Shown: positions 24,820 through 32,529, counted from the stretch's first letter. The stretch: 34,412 bases of DNA from Cryobacterium sp. MLB-32 (GCF_000738085.1 NZ_JPRS01000073.1:1-34412), one strand, 5' to 3'. Numbers and translations: made by a program. Notes: generated from the sequence alone by a model not told the origin.

Positions 24820-25623
24820 CTAGCCGGCGATCGCCGGAATGATCGCGCCCGAGAAGACCTGCCAGGCCAGGGCAGTCTTGGCCACCAGGCTGAGCGTGAT
24901 GTAGGCCCGCTCACCGCGGATGTAGTCGCGCCAGCCGCCGACCTGCTTGTACTGCAGCACCTGGTTCACCGCGAAGGTGTTGAACAGCAGGAAGAGCGAG
25001 ATGATGATGCCGTAGACGAAGGCGGGCGGCGCCACGCCGCTGTTGGAGCCGGGGGCAAGTACGTATACCAGGATGATGATCCAGGGCACGATGCCCACCA
25101 TGCAGCCGAAGATGAAGGGCAGTGCGTTGCCGTTGCCCGGCTTCTCGTACTTTTCCTGCAGGGCACCGAACAGGATCATGGCGGCGTTGGCCGCGAAGAT
25201 GGCGAACAGTGCCCCGATGTCCGTGATCCCGGTGATCTGGGCGATCAGCCAGATCATGATGGACGAGCTGAGTGAGTATTCGACCCAGCGGAAGTAGTTG
25301 TGGGTGTTCTTGAGACCGGCGGCGTAGCGTGGGAAGAACTGCGGCGACGAAATGAGGAAGTGGAAGAACGCCGACAGGGCGAGGAACGCCACGACGCCGA
25401 TGCCCACGTTCACGCTGAACAGGGTCACGCGTTCGGGCGGCACCGGCATGCCGGGAGCGCCGCCAAGGTAGTCCGCGGTCACGGGAAAAGTGACCTGCGC
25501 GCTGAGCAGGGTGAGCACGAAGGCGAAGCCGATGGCCTGCACCAGGTGCAAGGATCCGGCCACGACGTTGTAGACGCGTAGTCGGGCAATCTTCTGATCG
25601 GTCGTGTAGATCGTGCGTGCCAT
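24820..25623 (-). CDS. Heliorhodopsin
   Basis: This 267-residue seven-helix retinal protein has the retinal-binding lysine K249 in helix 7 (SLVAKTALAWQVF). The probable Schiff-base counterion is E115 in helix 3 (RWVEYSLSSSIMIWLIAQ). The 134-residue spacing between them equals that of E107/K241 in heliorhodopsin 48C12. Charged residues before helix 1 (TTDQKIARLR) are consistent with the inverted topology (N terminus inside) of this family. Heliorhodopsins absorb light and have a slow photocycle; most do not pump ions, and their physiological role is unresolved. AAGGAG precedes the ATG. No retinal-forming dioxygenase or carotenoid gene is in the window, so the chromophore must come from elsewhere. 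Confidence 0.95.
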   Translation of the reverse strand: MARTIYTTDQKIARLRVYNVVAGSLHLVQAIGFAFVLTLLSAQVTFPVTADYLGGAPGMPVPPERVTLFSVNVGIGVVAFLALSAFFHFLISSPQFFPRYAAGLKNTHNYFRWVEYSLSSSIMIWLIAQITGITDIGALFAIFAANAAMILFGALQEKYEKPGNGNALPFIFGCMVGIVPWIIILVYVLAPGSNSGVAPPAFVYGIIISLFLLFNTFAVNQVLQYKQVGGWRDYIRGERAYITLSLVAKTALAWQVFSGAIIPAIAG

Positions 25624-25702
25624 CGCGAGCTCCTTAGAGGTTTATTACAGTGCTGATGCTACAACGGCGGCGGCGGCGGGGGCCGCAAAGAGGGGTGTCG
25701 CG

Positions 25703-26302
25703 TTAGAGCACCGGGTCCATAGAGCTGAGATGGCAGGCGTCATTCCAGCCCGTCAACACGCGATTCTCGCGCTCCCAGCCCAACGTCGACACCGTCGCGG
25801 TGCCCAGCCCCAGGTTCGCGCCCGCGGATGCCGGCAGGCCCATCCAGCGCGCGGCCATGACGCGCAGAAAATGGCCATGGGCAAAGACGGCCACCCGACC
25901 CTCGGCGGCAAGGCACTGCTCGATCGCGAGGTCGGCTCTGGCACCCACCTCATCCGGTGATTCTCCGCCCTCGATCGGGTGCGTCCACACCGACCAGCCC
26001 GGAATCTGCGTGCGGATGTCGTCGGTTCGTTTGCCTTCGTACACGCCGTAGTCCCATTCGAGCACGTTCTCGTTGGGCACGCCCACTGTCCCGTAGCCTG
26101 CCCGAGCCATTGTTTCCCAGGCCCGCACGAGGGGGCTCGAGAGCACCAGTCCGAAATGCGTGCCGTCCAGCATGTCGCCGAGGGCATCCGCCTGCTGGCG
26201 ACCGAAGTCGGTGAGGGGTACGTCCGTGCGGCCGGTGTGCTGCCCGGTGATGCTCCACTCGGTCTGCCCGTGCCGGATTAACACGATGTCGTTCTGGGTC
26301 AT
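25703..26302 (-). CDS. Histidine phosphatase family protein (phosphoglycerate mutase-like)
   Basis: The 199-residue enzyme begins MTQNDIVLIRHGQTEWSITGQHTGRTDVPLT, giving the phospho-accepting His in RHG. It also has the supporting SSPLVRAWETMARAG, the acid-base glutamate region LEWDYGVYEGKRTDDI and the second histidine in VAVFAHGHFLRVMAARW. Members dephosphorylate sugar phosphates or other small phosphoesters; some are cofactor-dependent mutases, but this short SixA/CobC/GpmB-like form is most likely a phosphatase. The start at 26302 gives the canonical N terminus; an extension to 26356 is unlikely. It lies upstream of the heliorhodopsin gene on the same strand with a ~80-base gap. Confidence 0.9.
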   Translation of the reverse strand: MTQNDIVLIRHGQTEWSITGQHTGRTDVPLTDFGRQQADALGDMLDGTHFGLVLSSPLVRAWETMARAGYGTVGVPNENVLEWDYGVYEGKRTDDIRTQIPGWSVWTHPIEGGESPDEVGARADLAIEQCLAAEGRVAVFAHGHFLRVMAARWMGLPASAGANLGLGTATVSTLGWERENRVLTGWNDACHLSSMDPVL

Positions 26303-26460
26303 GGTTCTGCGCCTCAAAGTCTGACGGACGCTATCCGCCTCCCTGAGTCTAAGCACGCGGATGCCCGGCCACGGGAACCGCCTAGGCCTGCTGCTACGTT
26401 TATACCGTCAGTGCAGACGCCCTGAATCCACAACGCCGTTGCAATCCAGGGGGATTCTCC

Positions 26461-27828
26461 GTGTCAACAGTCACCGATAAACGCGCCACGGGACCCGTCG
26501 CCGCCTTCATGAGACCGATCAACACCCTCGTTGAGCGCTACATCCCCAGTGCCCTGGTTTTTGTTATCGTGCTCACGATCGTGGTGGCCGTTCTGGCCCT
26601 CACGCTGACCGACTCGGGGCCTGTCGACGTGATCCGCAGTTGGGGTGACGGCCTCGCCGGTCTGCTCGCCTTCATGACCCAGATGGCCCTCGTACTGCTT
26701 TTGGGCCACGCCCTGGCCAACACGAGCCCCGTGCACCGGCTGCTGACCAGGCTCGGCGGTATTCCCCGGAGTCCCTTGCAGGCCTACGTGTTCGTGTTCG
26801 TCGTCGCTTCCCTCGCCTCGCTGATCACGTGGGGCCTCGGTCTGGTCGTGGGCGGGCTGCTCGCCAAGGAAGTGGCGGCCCAGTTGCGTGCCCGCGGCGT
26901 GAAACTCCACTTTCCGCTGCTCGTGGCCGCCGGCTACTCCGGCTTCGTCGTCTGGCACATGGGGTATTCCGGCTCCGGCCCGCTGACGGCGGCCACCGAA
27001 GGGTCGTTCCTGGCCGAGCAACTCGGCCGAACGATCCCGCTGTCCGACACCATGTTCTCGCCGTGGAATATCGCCGCGGCCGGCGCCACGATCGTGGTCG
27101 TGGCCCTGGCTCTGGCCCTCGTGGCTCCCAAGCGCACTGCGCCGATCTTCGAGCTCGAATTCGATGCGAGAGACAAGGCCGTCGCGGAAGAAGATGTGGT
27201 CACGCCCGCTGACCGGCTCGATGCCAGCCGTATCCTGACGCTGCTCGTCGGGCTCGCGCTGGTGGCTTATCTGGTGATCCATTTCTCCGAGGGAGGCACG
27301 CTCACCCTCGACATCGTCAACTGGTCATTCCTGGCGCTGATCTTTCTGCTCGTGCGCAATCCGTTCGAGCTGATCCGGCTCACCAGGAACGCCGCGTCCA
27401 ACGTGGGCGACATTCTGCTGCAGTTCCCGCTCTACGCCGGGATCCTCGGCATGATGGTGGGGTCCGGACTGATCGGGGTCTTCTCGGACTTCTTTGTGAG
27501 CGTCTCGACGCCGCAGACCTTCGGCATGATGGCCCTACTGTCGGCCGGGCTGGTGAATTTCTTCGTTCCCTCCGGCGGCGGGCAGTTTGCCGTGCAGGGG
27601 CCCATCATGCTCGATGCGGCCGGACGCCTCGGAGTTGATCCGTCCGTGGCGATCATGGCGGTGTCCTACGGCGACCAGTGGACGAACATGATCCAGCCCT
27701 TCTGGGCCCTCCCGCTGCTGGCCATCGCCGGCCTCAAGATGCGCGATATTCTGGGTTACACGACCATTACATTCGTCGCGGCCGGCCTCGTCTTCTGCGC
27801 CACGCTGCTGATCGTTGGTGCCGGCTAA
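26461..27828 (+). CDS. Short-chain fatty acid transporter, AtoE family
   Basis: The 455-residue membrane protein starts at a GTG preceded by AGGGGGA. About 10-12 hydrophobic segments are visible. AtoE-type signatures include VAAGYSGFVVWHMGYSGSGPLTAATEG in the middle and NFFVPSGGGQFAVQGPIMLDAA with MAVSYGDQWTNMIQPFWALPLLAIAG near the C terminus. The family is thought to import acetoacetate, butyrate and similar acids. No acetoacetate-CoA transferase or thiolase is adjacent, so the substrate is unconfirmed. The upstream gap has a TATACC -10-like hexamer near 26402 and is divergent from the phosphatase gene. Confidence 0.92.
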   Translation: MSTVTDKRATGPVAAFMRPINTLVERYIPSALVFVIVLTIVVAVLALTLTDSGPVDVIRSWGDGLAGLLAFMTQMALVLLLGHALANTSPVHRLLTRLGGIPRSPLQAYVFVFVVASLASLITWGLGLVVGGLLAKEVAAQLRARGVKLHFPLLVAAGYSGFVVWHMGYSGSGPLTAATEGSFLAEQLGRTIPLSDTMFSPWNIAAAGATIVVVALALALVAPKRTAPIFELEFDARDKAVAEEDVVTPADRLDASRILTLLVGLALVAYLVIHFSEGGTLTLDIVNWSFLALIFLLVRNPFELIRLTRNAASNVGDILLQFPLYAGILGMMVGSGLIGVFSDFFVSVSTPQTFGMMALLSAGLVNFFVPSGGGQFAVQGPIMLDAAGRLGVDPSVAIMAVSYGDQWTNMIQPFWALPLLAIAGLKMRDILGYTTITFVAAGLVFCATLLIVGAG

Positions 27829-27904
27829 ACCTGCATACGGTGCAAATTCACAATTGAAGACCGTACGCTGGCACTATTCCAAATCAGTTTGAGGCAGGTC
27901 TTCC

Positions 27905-28636
27905 ATGAAGGTCATCAGTTACAACCTCCGCAAGAATCGGGCCAGCGGTGAACTCGTCGCGCTGGTCGAACGGTACGATCCTGACATCCTGTGTCTGCAG
28001 GAATGCGACACGCTCGAGCTGCCCGCCGAGGTCGGCCTGCTGCATCTGGCGGACTCCACGATACGCAACCGTCTCGGACTGGCGATCTATTACCGCCGGG
28101 ACCGCTTTGAGGCGGTCAAGACGCAAACGTTCGCGCTCAAGAAGTCGCTGCACGACCGCGTGCTGACCCCCGCGCACGAACGCCTGATCGGGACGCGACT
28201 GATCGACCTCGCCGAGCAGCGCGAGATCGTCGTGGCATCGTTCCACGCTGCACCGCTGACGGCGCTCAACTCCCTGCGCCGCAATCAGATCCGCTCCGCT
28301 CACGACGAACTTCACCAGCTAGGCCCGGGACTGCCGACCCTGATGGTGGGCGATTACAACTACCCGGTTTTCAAGCAGCACCTCAGTAACCGGGTGAACG
28401 AGTCCGGCTACGATCTGACCCTGAGCGACACGGTCACGTACACGCGGTACAAATTCTTTCACGGGCACTTCGACCTCGCCACCTCGGTGGGCCTCAGCAT
28501 CGACAAGGTTTCGACCCTGCCGAGCGGAACGAGCGACCACATGCCGATCCTGGTGACCTCGTCTTACAGCGCCGACAAGCCGATGCGACCGCTGAGTTCC
28601 GAGCTCGTCTCGAAGGACGGCGACTTCGCGATCTAA
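27905..28636 (+). CDS. Endonuclease/exonuclease/phosphatase (EEP) family protein
   Basis: The 243-residue cytoplasmic protein opens MKVISYNLRKN and carries the EEP metal and catalytic residues in order: the Asn in SYNLR, the Glu in CLQECD, the His in ASFHAAPLTALN, the DYN of MVGDYNYPVF, and the terminal SDHMPILV. The fold cleaves phosphodiester or phosphomonoester bonds in DNA, RNA, phospholipids or inositol phosphates. Nothing in the sequence fixes the substrate, and the lack of a signal peptide argues for an intracellular target. A GGCAGG purine stretch lies upstream of the ATG. It is not obviously in an operon. Confidence 0.9.
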   Translation: MKVISYNLRKNRASGELVALVERYDPDILCLQECDTLELPAEVGLLHLADSTIRNRLGLAIYYRRDRFEAVKTQTFALKKSLHDRVLTPAHERLIGTRLIDLAEQREIVVASFHAAPLTALNSLRRNQIRSAHDELHQLGPGLPTLMVGDYNYPVFKQHLSNRVNESGYDLTLSDTVTYTRYKFFHGHFDLATSVGLSIDKVSTLPSGTSDHMPILVTSSYSADKPMRPLSSELVSKDGDFAI

Positions 28637-28678
28637 CCGCGGATGCGGTGCTGCCCGCGTGGGAGTCGCTTGGCGGAT

Positions 28679-29050
28679 TCAGGTTCTGCTGCGGGCGGCG
28701 ATAGCCGCCAGGAATCGGGCCGGCAGCATCACATTGTCGGTCGCCAGGGTGAAGAGCGGCGCAATCTGCTCGGGGGTATAGCCACCGATGCCGCAGCCGA
28801 TCTCAGTGACTAAGAATCGCAGCTCGCTGTGGGCTTGGGCGAATGTGAGAAACGTGCTGACCTCGGCCGCGAGGGTGTCCAAGCCGCTCATGGTGTCGAT
28901 GGCGTAGGAGCGCCCGTGTAACCCGTGACCCTCGCCCCAGACCGCGCCGAAGTTGGCGTGGGCGTCTGCCGCGGCACCGCCCACGTGCTGTCCGGTCGCG
29001 TTGGAACCGAACACAAACACTTCGTTCGACTCAAGCCGGTTGATCATCAT
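28679..29050 (-). CDS. A1S_2505-like protein (phage-type non-structural family)
   Basis: The ~123-residue protein starts at one of two adjacent ATGs (29050 or 29047). Key stretches are VFVFGSNATGQHVGGAAADAH, FGAVWGEGHGLHGRSYAIDT and RFLVTEIGCGIGGYTPEQIAPLF. This matches the family recalled as A1S_2505 phage non-structural protein. The FGSN-N-G-x-H-x-x-GGAA loop and the V-T-x-I-G-C-G-x-x-G-Y strand resemble ADP-ribose-binding loops of macro-type domains, but that likeness is my inference and no activity is established. It is followed upstream by a 63-residue hypothetical protein on the same strand and lies about 1.3 kb from a DarT-type gene. Confidence 0.75.
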   Translation of the reverse strand: MMINRLESNEVFVFGSNATGQHVGGAAADAHANFGAVWGEGHGLHGRSYAIDTMSGLDTLAAEVSTFLTFAQAHSELRFLVTEIGCGIGGYTPEQIAPLFTLATDNVMLPARFLAAIAARSRT

Positions 29051-29060
29051 GCAGACAATT

Positions 29061-29252
29061 CTATGCGCGCACGCGCTCCAACAGGAGGGCAATCAGCAAC
29101 GCCTGCTGGTGTTCGGGAGAGGTCAGGGCAACGGCCTCCTGCACGGCGAGCTGGTCTTCTTCGGTCGACTGCACCACGTCGAATTCGGCGAGGCTTTGGA
29201 TCACCGTGATCAGTCGTTGTGCGCTGGTGGGGTTCACATCGGAAATCTGCAT
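29061..29252 (-). CDS. Small hypothetical protein (63 aa)
   Basis: The product MQISDVNPTSAQRLITVI-to-VRA is acidic and mostly helical (EDQLAVQEAVALTSPEHQQALLIALLLERV), with no recognised family, membrane segment or signal peptide. It ends 10 bases before the start of the A1S_2505-like gene on the same strand, so the two may be one transcription unit. The ribosome site is weak. Existence as a gene is likely but not certain. Confidence 0.5.
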   Translation of the reverse strand: MQISDVNPTSAQRLITVIQSLAEFDVVQSTEEDQLAVQEAVALTSPEHQQALLIALLLERVRA

Positions 29253-29307
29253 CCGTTCAGGATACCCGGGCGTCTTGTGCGGCTGATGGGTGAACGCATC
29301 CGTCGCC

Positions 29308-29318
29308 TACCCTTGAAG
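29308..29318 (+). promoter_or_regulatory. Possible -10 region of the HAD phosphatase gene
   Basis: TACCCTTGAAG here is identical to the sequence at 1661-1671 ahead of the glutamate dehydrogenase gene. If TACCCT is the -10, the transcript starts near 29320, which argues for the TTG start at 29361 rather than the ATG at 29286. Confidence 0.3.
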
Positions 29319-29360
29319 CAACGTTGGAAAGGAACCCGCGCGCAGACCACCACAGAGGTA

Positions 29361-30002
29361 TTGGGACGGGTTTTTCACGCCGTGCTCTTCGACATGGACG
29401 GCACGCTTATCGATTCCACCCCAGCCGTGAACCGATCCTGGCAGCGGTGGGCTGCGGAGCGCGGGCTCGATGAAGCCTTCCGTTCGGGCAACCACGGCAT
29501 GCCGGCGCGCCAGATCGTGGAGTCGCTCGTGCCTCCCGCCAAGGTGGAGGATGCTCTGGCCCGGGTGCTGGCGCTCGAGACCGCCGACACCGCAGACATC
29601 ACGGTGCTGCCCGGTGCGGCCGAGCTGTTGCTCAGCATTCCGGAGCAGCAGCGGGCGATTGTGACGTCGTGCGCCCGTACCCTCGCCGCCGCGCGCATTG
29701 CCGCCTCGGGCCTGATCGCGCCATCCGTTGTGGTCACGATCGACGACACGAGCCGGGGAAAACCCAACCCTGAACCGTTCCTTGAGGGGGCCGCGCGGCT
29801 CGGTGTCGACCCGCGCGAGTGCGTCGTGATCGAAGACGCCCCGGCGGGCCTCGCGGCGGCGCGCGCCGCCGGTTGCGCCACGATCGGCGTCGTCGGAACA
29901 CATGGGGCCGCCGAGCTCGAGGCCGACCTCGTGGTGCCGAGCCTTGAACGCCTCCGGGTGAGGGTCACCGACGGGGGAGTGGTCTTCAGCCTGCTGCCCT
30001 GA
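29361..30002 (+). CDS. HAD-superfamily sugar-phosphate phosphatase-like hydrolase
   Basis: From the TTG at 29361 the protein has 213 residues and starts LGRVFHAVLFDMDGTLIDS, with nucleophile D11 and acid/base D13. The subclass-I cap follows (residues ~20-80). Motif II is in AIVTSCARTLA, motif III is the Lys in SRGKPNPEPFLEGA, and motif IV is the acidic pair in VVIEDAPAGLAAARAAG. The layout is that of beta-phosphoglucomutase or 2-deoxyglucose-6-phosphate/glycerol phosphatase relatives, which act on sugar phosphates. The start is uncertain: ATG 29286 adds 25 residues without a ribosome site, and GTG 29382 is a short alternative. Confidence 0.85.
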   Translation: MGRVFHAVLFDMDGTLIDSTPAVNRSWQRWAAERGLDEAFRSGNHGMPARQIVESLVPPAKVEDALARVLALETADTADITVLPGAAELLLSIPEQQRAIVTSCARTLAAARIAASGLIAPSVVVTIDDTSRGKPNPEPFLEGAARLGVDPRECVVIEDAPAGLAAARAAGCATIGVVGTHGAAELEADLVVPSLERLRVRVTDGGVVFSLLP

Positions 30003-30107
30003 CCGGTGCCGGGCAGGTGAACAGGTGGGGGACTGTCACCGCGAGGGCCAAAATGAACGTAACGTTGGTGGGTGGTGTTTCCCCCACGCCCACGAAAGGT
30101 TTTGATT

Positions 30108-30236
30108 TTGGACGACGAATGCATTCACGGACTTGACGGCAAACTTTGCGCGGTCTGCTTTCCCAAGGCGGCACCGGAGGTCGTGGCCGTGCCCACCGTG
30201 CGTAAGCGCTCCACCACTGCCAAGCGCCGTCGCTGA
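30108..30236 (+). pseudogene. N-terminal zinc-knuckle of the DarT-type protein, out of frame
   Basis: A TTG with an AAAGG site eight bases upstream opens a 42-codon frame: LDDECIHGLDGKLCAVCF, then a Lys/Arg/Pro-rich tail ending KRRR-stop. C5, H7, C14 and C17 form a CxHx6CxxC zinc-knuckle. Related actinobacterial DarT-like proteins are recalled as starting with just such a C-I-H-G...C-x-x-C-F-P-K segment and a basic linker. The rest of the linker (LTGPRKVTPTASSAAPRKAA) and the enzyme domain continue in the next frame, which is open only from 30206. A one-base loss between 30206 and 30236 would explain the break. Confidence 0.65.
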
Positions 30237-30316
30237 CCGGCCCTCGTAAGGTCACGCCCACGGCTTCGTCCGCTGCGCCGCGCAAGGCGGCGGCCGCCAA
30301 GCGCCCCATCGACAAT

Positions 30317-30988
30317 GTGGGCGAGCAGCGCATTTACCATGTCACGCACATCAGCAACCTCGCCGCGATCCTCGCGAGCGGCGGCCTGCTCGCCGACGCG
30401 AGCGACGCCCTCGTCACGCGGCCCAGCGTGGACATCTCCGCCGCAGCCGTGCGTGAGGCCCGACGTGCCGCGGCCCTGCCCGGCGAAGACGGCCTCGTCA
30501 TCGCCGATTGCGTACCGTTCTTCCTCTCACCGAATGCGAGCGTCTGGGACGCCATCCGTGCCCGCTCCGGCGACCCGCGCCTGGTACTGAATGCCCACGG
30601 CTCGGACGCCTACGACTTCGTGATCTTCGTCAGCACGGTCAAAAGGGTCGTCGACGCCCACGCCCCCAGCAACGACGAGTTCCCGGCTGCCGTTGCCGTC
30701 GCCGACGATGACGCCGCCGATGCCTCGACTCGGGTGGTCTCGACGAGCGAGGGCGTCGAACGGATGCTGGTGCGCCTGCGGTCCGACCCCGACTCCGACG
30801 CGCTGCTGCACGCGGAACTGCTCGTGCAGGAGGCCTTCCCCCTGGAGCTCGTCACCCTTCTCGGCGTGGCGAACGACCGCGTGCGCGACGCCGTGCGCGA
30901 GATCCTCCAGGCGTCGACCTACCGCCCGAAGGTCGCCGTGTACCCGCCGTGGTTCCAGGCCTCCGAAGAGGTCGCGCTCGAGGACTAG
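30317..30988 (+). CDS. DarT-type ssDNA thymidine ADP-ribosyltransferase domain (DUF4433)
   Basis: The GTG at 30317 opens a 223-residue frame beginning VGEQRIYHVTHISNLAAILASGGLLA, the N-terminal NAD-binding signature of DarT. It also has VPFFLSPNASVWDAI (the usual P-F-Y-F...R/N region), a stretch around VILDLVIF-like strands (DAYDFVIFVS) and the catalytic glutamate candidate in LLHAELLVQEAFPLELVTLL. DarT toxins attach ADP-ribose to thymidine in single-stranded DNA and are countered by the macrodomain protein DarG; no DarG gene is adjacent. Similar stand-alone genes are frequent in actinobacteria and may be housekeeping or defence. The native protein probably began at TTG 30108 with a zinc-knuckle now out of frame. 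Confidence 0.85.
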   Translation: MGEQRIYHVTHISNLAAILASGGLLADASDALVTRPSVDISAAAVREARRAAALPGEDGLVIADCVPFFLSPNASVWDAIRARSGDPRLVLNAHGSDAYDFVIFVSTVKRVVDAHAPSNDEFPAAVAVADDDAADASTRVVSTSEGVERMLVRLRSDPDSDALLHAELLVQEAFPLELVTLLGVANDRVRDAVREILQASTYRPKVAVYPPWFQASEEVALED

Positions 30989-31157
30989 TCCCTCGAGGGT
31001 CGGCCTGGTGTCGCTCGCTCCTGGCTTTGTCCCCGTTGGGCGAGGCGCGTGAAGGATGGATCGAGGTGGTTGGGCGGCTCGCTTCACCGGGGGGAATGGC
31101 AGATGCGGTGCACGTGCTGAGTCGACACGGTGACCGGGTCTGCGTTTTGTCCTGCGG

Positions 31158-31194
31158 GGTTTCGATCGCTCGCAAGCTCGCGCCTCAACCAGCG
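31158..31194. repeat. Likely copy of a dispersed Microbacteriaceae intergenic repeat
   Basis: The stretch starts GGTTTCGATCGCTCGC, continues with a GCTCGCG core and ends CTCAACCAGCG. Elements of the form GGTTTCGATACGCTCGC...CTCAACCACCGG are, from recall, abundant between genes in this family. Here it sits in the ~250-base gap between the DarT-type and MOSC genes, in which no gene was found. A related degenerate stretch (ATCGAGGTGGTTGGGCGGCT) lies about 100 bases earlier. Confidence 0.5.
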
Positions 31195-31248
31195 AGGCGA
31201 CGAAGGAACGCTTGGATCGAGCCTGCCGAGATCGAGACCGCGCCGGCT

Positions 31249-31794
31249 TCAGACGACGCCGAGCGGGCGCTGCTCGCCTCGGGGAAGCTCGACCCGGATG
31301 GCGTCACCCGCGCGGATCGTGCCCGTTGCGGCGACCACGCCCATGACGCCGGCCCGGCGGTGGGGACGGCCGGCGGCATCCGTGGTGATGAGCTGCTTCA
31401 TCAGCCCCTTCTGGTAGCCGTTGATGCTGCTGCAGGGGCTGCGCATACCCGTGAGCTCCACGATGGCGTCTCGTCCGAGGTGCAGGCGGGCGCCGAGCGG
31501 CAGGGTCATCAGGTCGAGACCCCGGGTGGTCACGTTCTCGCCGAGTTCGCCCGGGGCCACGGTGAAGCCGTCGAGGTCGTCGAAGAGTTCTGCCTGGATC
31601 AGGTGCACCTGCGTGAGGTTGGCTCGGGTGGGGTCTTTCTTCACTAGGTACCGGTGCTGCGTGGTGGTACCGGCGTGTGAGTCGCCCTCCACGCCGTGAC
31701 CGGCCACGAGCCGAATCTCACCGACCGTCGGCTTGCTGAAGCGGTGCCCGTCGTCGCGGCTCACCGACACCACCATCGCCCGTTGCTCTGCCAT
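31249..31794 (-). CDS. MOSC domain-containing protein
   Basis: The 181-residue product is a stand-alone MOSC domain: an opening strand (MVVSVSRDDGHRFSKP), GHGVEGDSHAGTTTQHRYLV, ELGENVTTRGLDLMTLPLGARLHLG, and the conserved reactive cysteine in MRSPCSSINGYQ. MOSC proteins carry sulfur on this cysteine or bind the molybdenum cofactor and often act on N-hydroxylated compounds or in sulfur transfer to metal centres. No molybdoenzyme gene is adjacent, so the role is unknown. The start codon has a weak ribosome site. It is divergent from dps, and the 96-base gap must hold both promoters. Confidence 0.9.
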   Translation of the reverse strand: MAEQRAMVVSVSRDDGHRFSKPTVGEIRLVAGHGVEGDSHAGTTTQHRYLVKKDPTRANLTQVHLIQAELFDDLDGFTVAPGELGENVTTRGLDLMTLPLGARLHLGRDAIVELTGMRSPCSSINGYQKGLMKQLITTDAAGRPHRRAGVMGVVAATGTIRAGDAIRVELPRGEQRPLGVV

Positions 31795-31890
31795 GTCTAG
31801 ATTCTTGCATTCCTGCCGCTCTGGGCGTGATCAGCTTGCCTTGGTAACCTCGGCACTCAGCACAATCCGCTCACGGAAAGAGGACACCGC

Positions 31891-32355
31891 ATGCACGCCT
31901 CCGTCACACTCAGCAACAACCTCCAGTCCGTTCTGGTCGACTTGATCGAGCTGCACGTCCAGGGCAAGCAGGCGCACTGGAACGTCGTGGGCAAGAATTT
32001 CCGCGACCTGCACCTGCAGCTCGACGAGATCGTCGTGGACGTTCGGGAGTTTTCCGACCAGCTGGCCGAGCGGATGCGCGCGCTCGAGGCGATGCCTGAC
32101 GGCCGGAGTTCAACGGTCTCCACGACCACGCATCTGTCCCCGTTCCCCGACGGCGAAGTCGACACCACCGAGACCGTAGGCCTGATCACCGAACGCCTCG
32201 GCGCCGCCGTGGACAACATGCGAGCCGTGCACGACGCGGTCGACGAGGAAGATCCCACGAGCGCGGACATCCTGCACGTCTTCATCGAAAAGCTCGAGCA
32301 GTATGCCTGGATGGTGGGCGCGGAGAATCGCGTTCCGCAGAAGCGCGCACACTGA
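31891..32355 (+). CDS. dps: Dps-family DNA-protection ferritin
   Basis: This 154-residue four-helix protein has the Dps ferroxidase signature in helix 1-2: LHVQGKQAHWNVVGKNFRDLHLQLDEIVVDVREFSDQLAERM. It includes the H-W-N-V-x-G-x-x-F-x-x-L-H core and the D/E ligands. Dps dodecamers oxidise and store Fe(II) with hydrogen peroxide and protect DNA in stationary phase and stress. AAAGAGGA precedes the ATG. The C terminus VPQKRAH-stop is unusual in that its last 15 bases (AAGCGCGCACACTGA) are the first, imperfect copy of a 15-bp tandem array running on for 165 bases. A one-base slip would add Ala-Arg-Thr-Glu-Ser repeats. Confidence 0.94.
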   Translation: MHASVTLSNNLQSVLVDLIELHVQGKQAHWNVVGKNFRDLHLQLDEIVVDVREFSDQLAERMRALEAMPDGRSSTVSTTTHLSPFPDGEVDTTETVGLITERLGAAVDNMRAVHDAVDEEDPTSADILHVFIEKLEQYAWMVGAENRVPQKRAH

Positions 32356-32520
32356 GAGCGCGCACACTGAGAGCGCGCGCACTGAGAGCGCGCGCACTGA
32401 GAGCGCGCGCACTGAGAGCGCGCGCACTGAGAGCGCGCGCACTGAGAGCGCGCGCACTGAGAGCGCGCGCACTGAGAGCGCGCGCACTGAGAGCGCGCGC
32501 ACTGAGAGCGCGCGGACTGA
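32341..32520. repeat. 15-bp tandem array, about 12 copies, starting inside dps
   Basis: The unit is GAGCGCGCGCACTGA. The first copy (32341-32355, with two differences) is the end of dps including its stop codon. Eleven further copies (32356-32520) follow with only one or two single-base variants. Each unit has TGA in the dps frame but is open in the other plus frame (A-R-T-E-S) and on the minus strand. Confidence 0.95.
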
Positions 32521-32529
32521 GCGTCGCGG

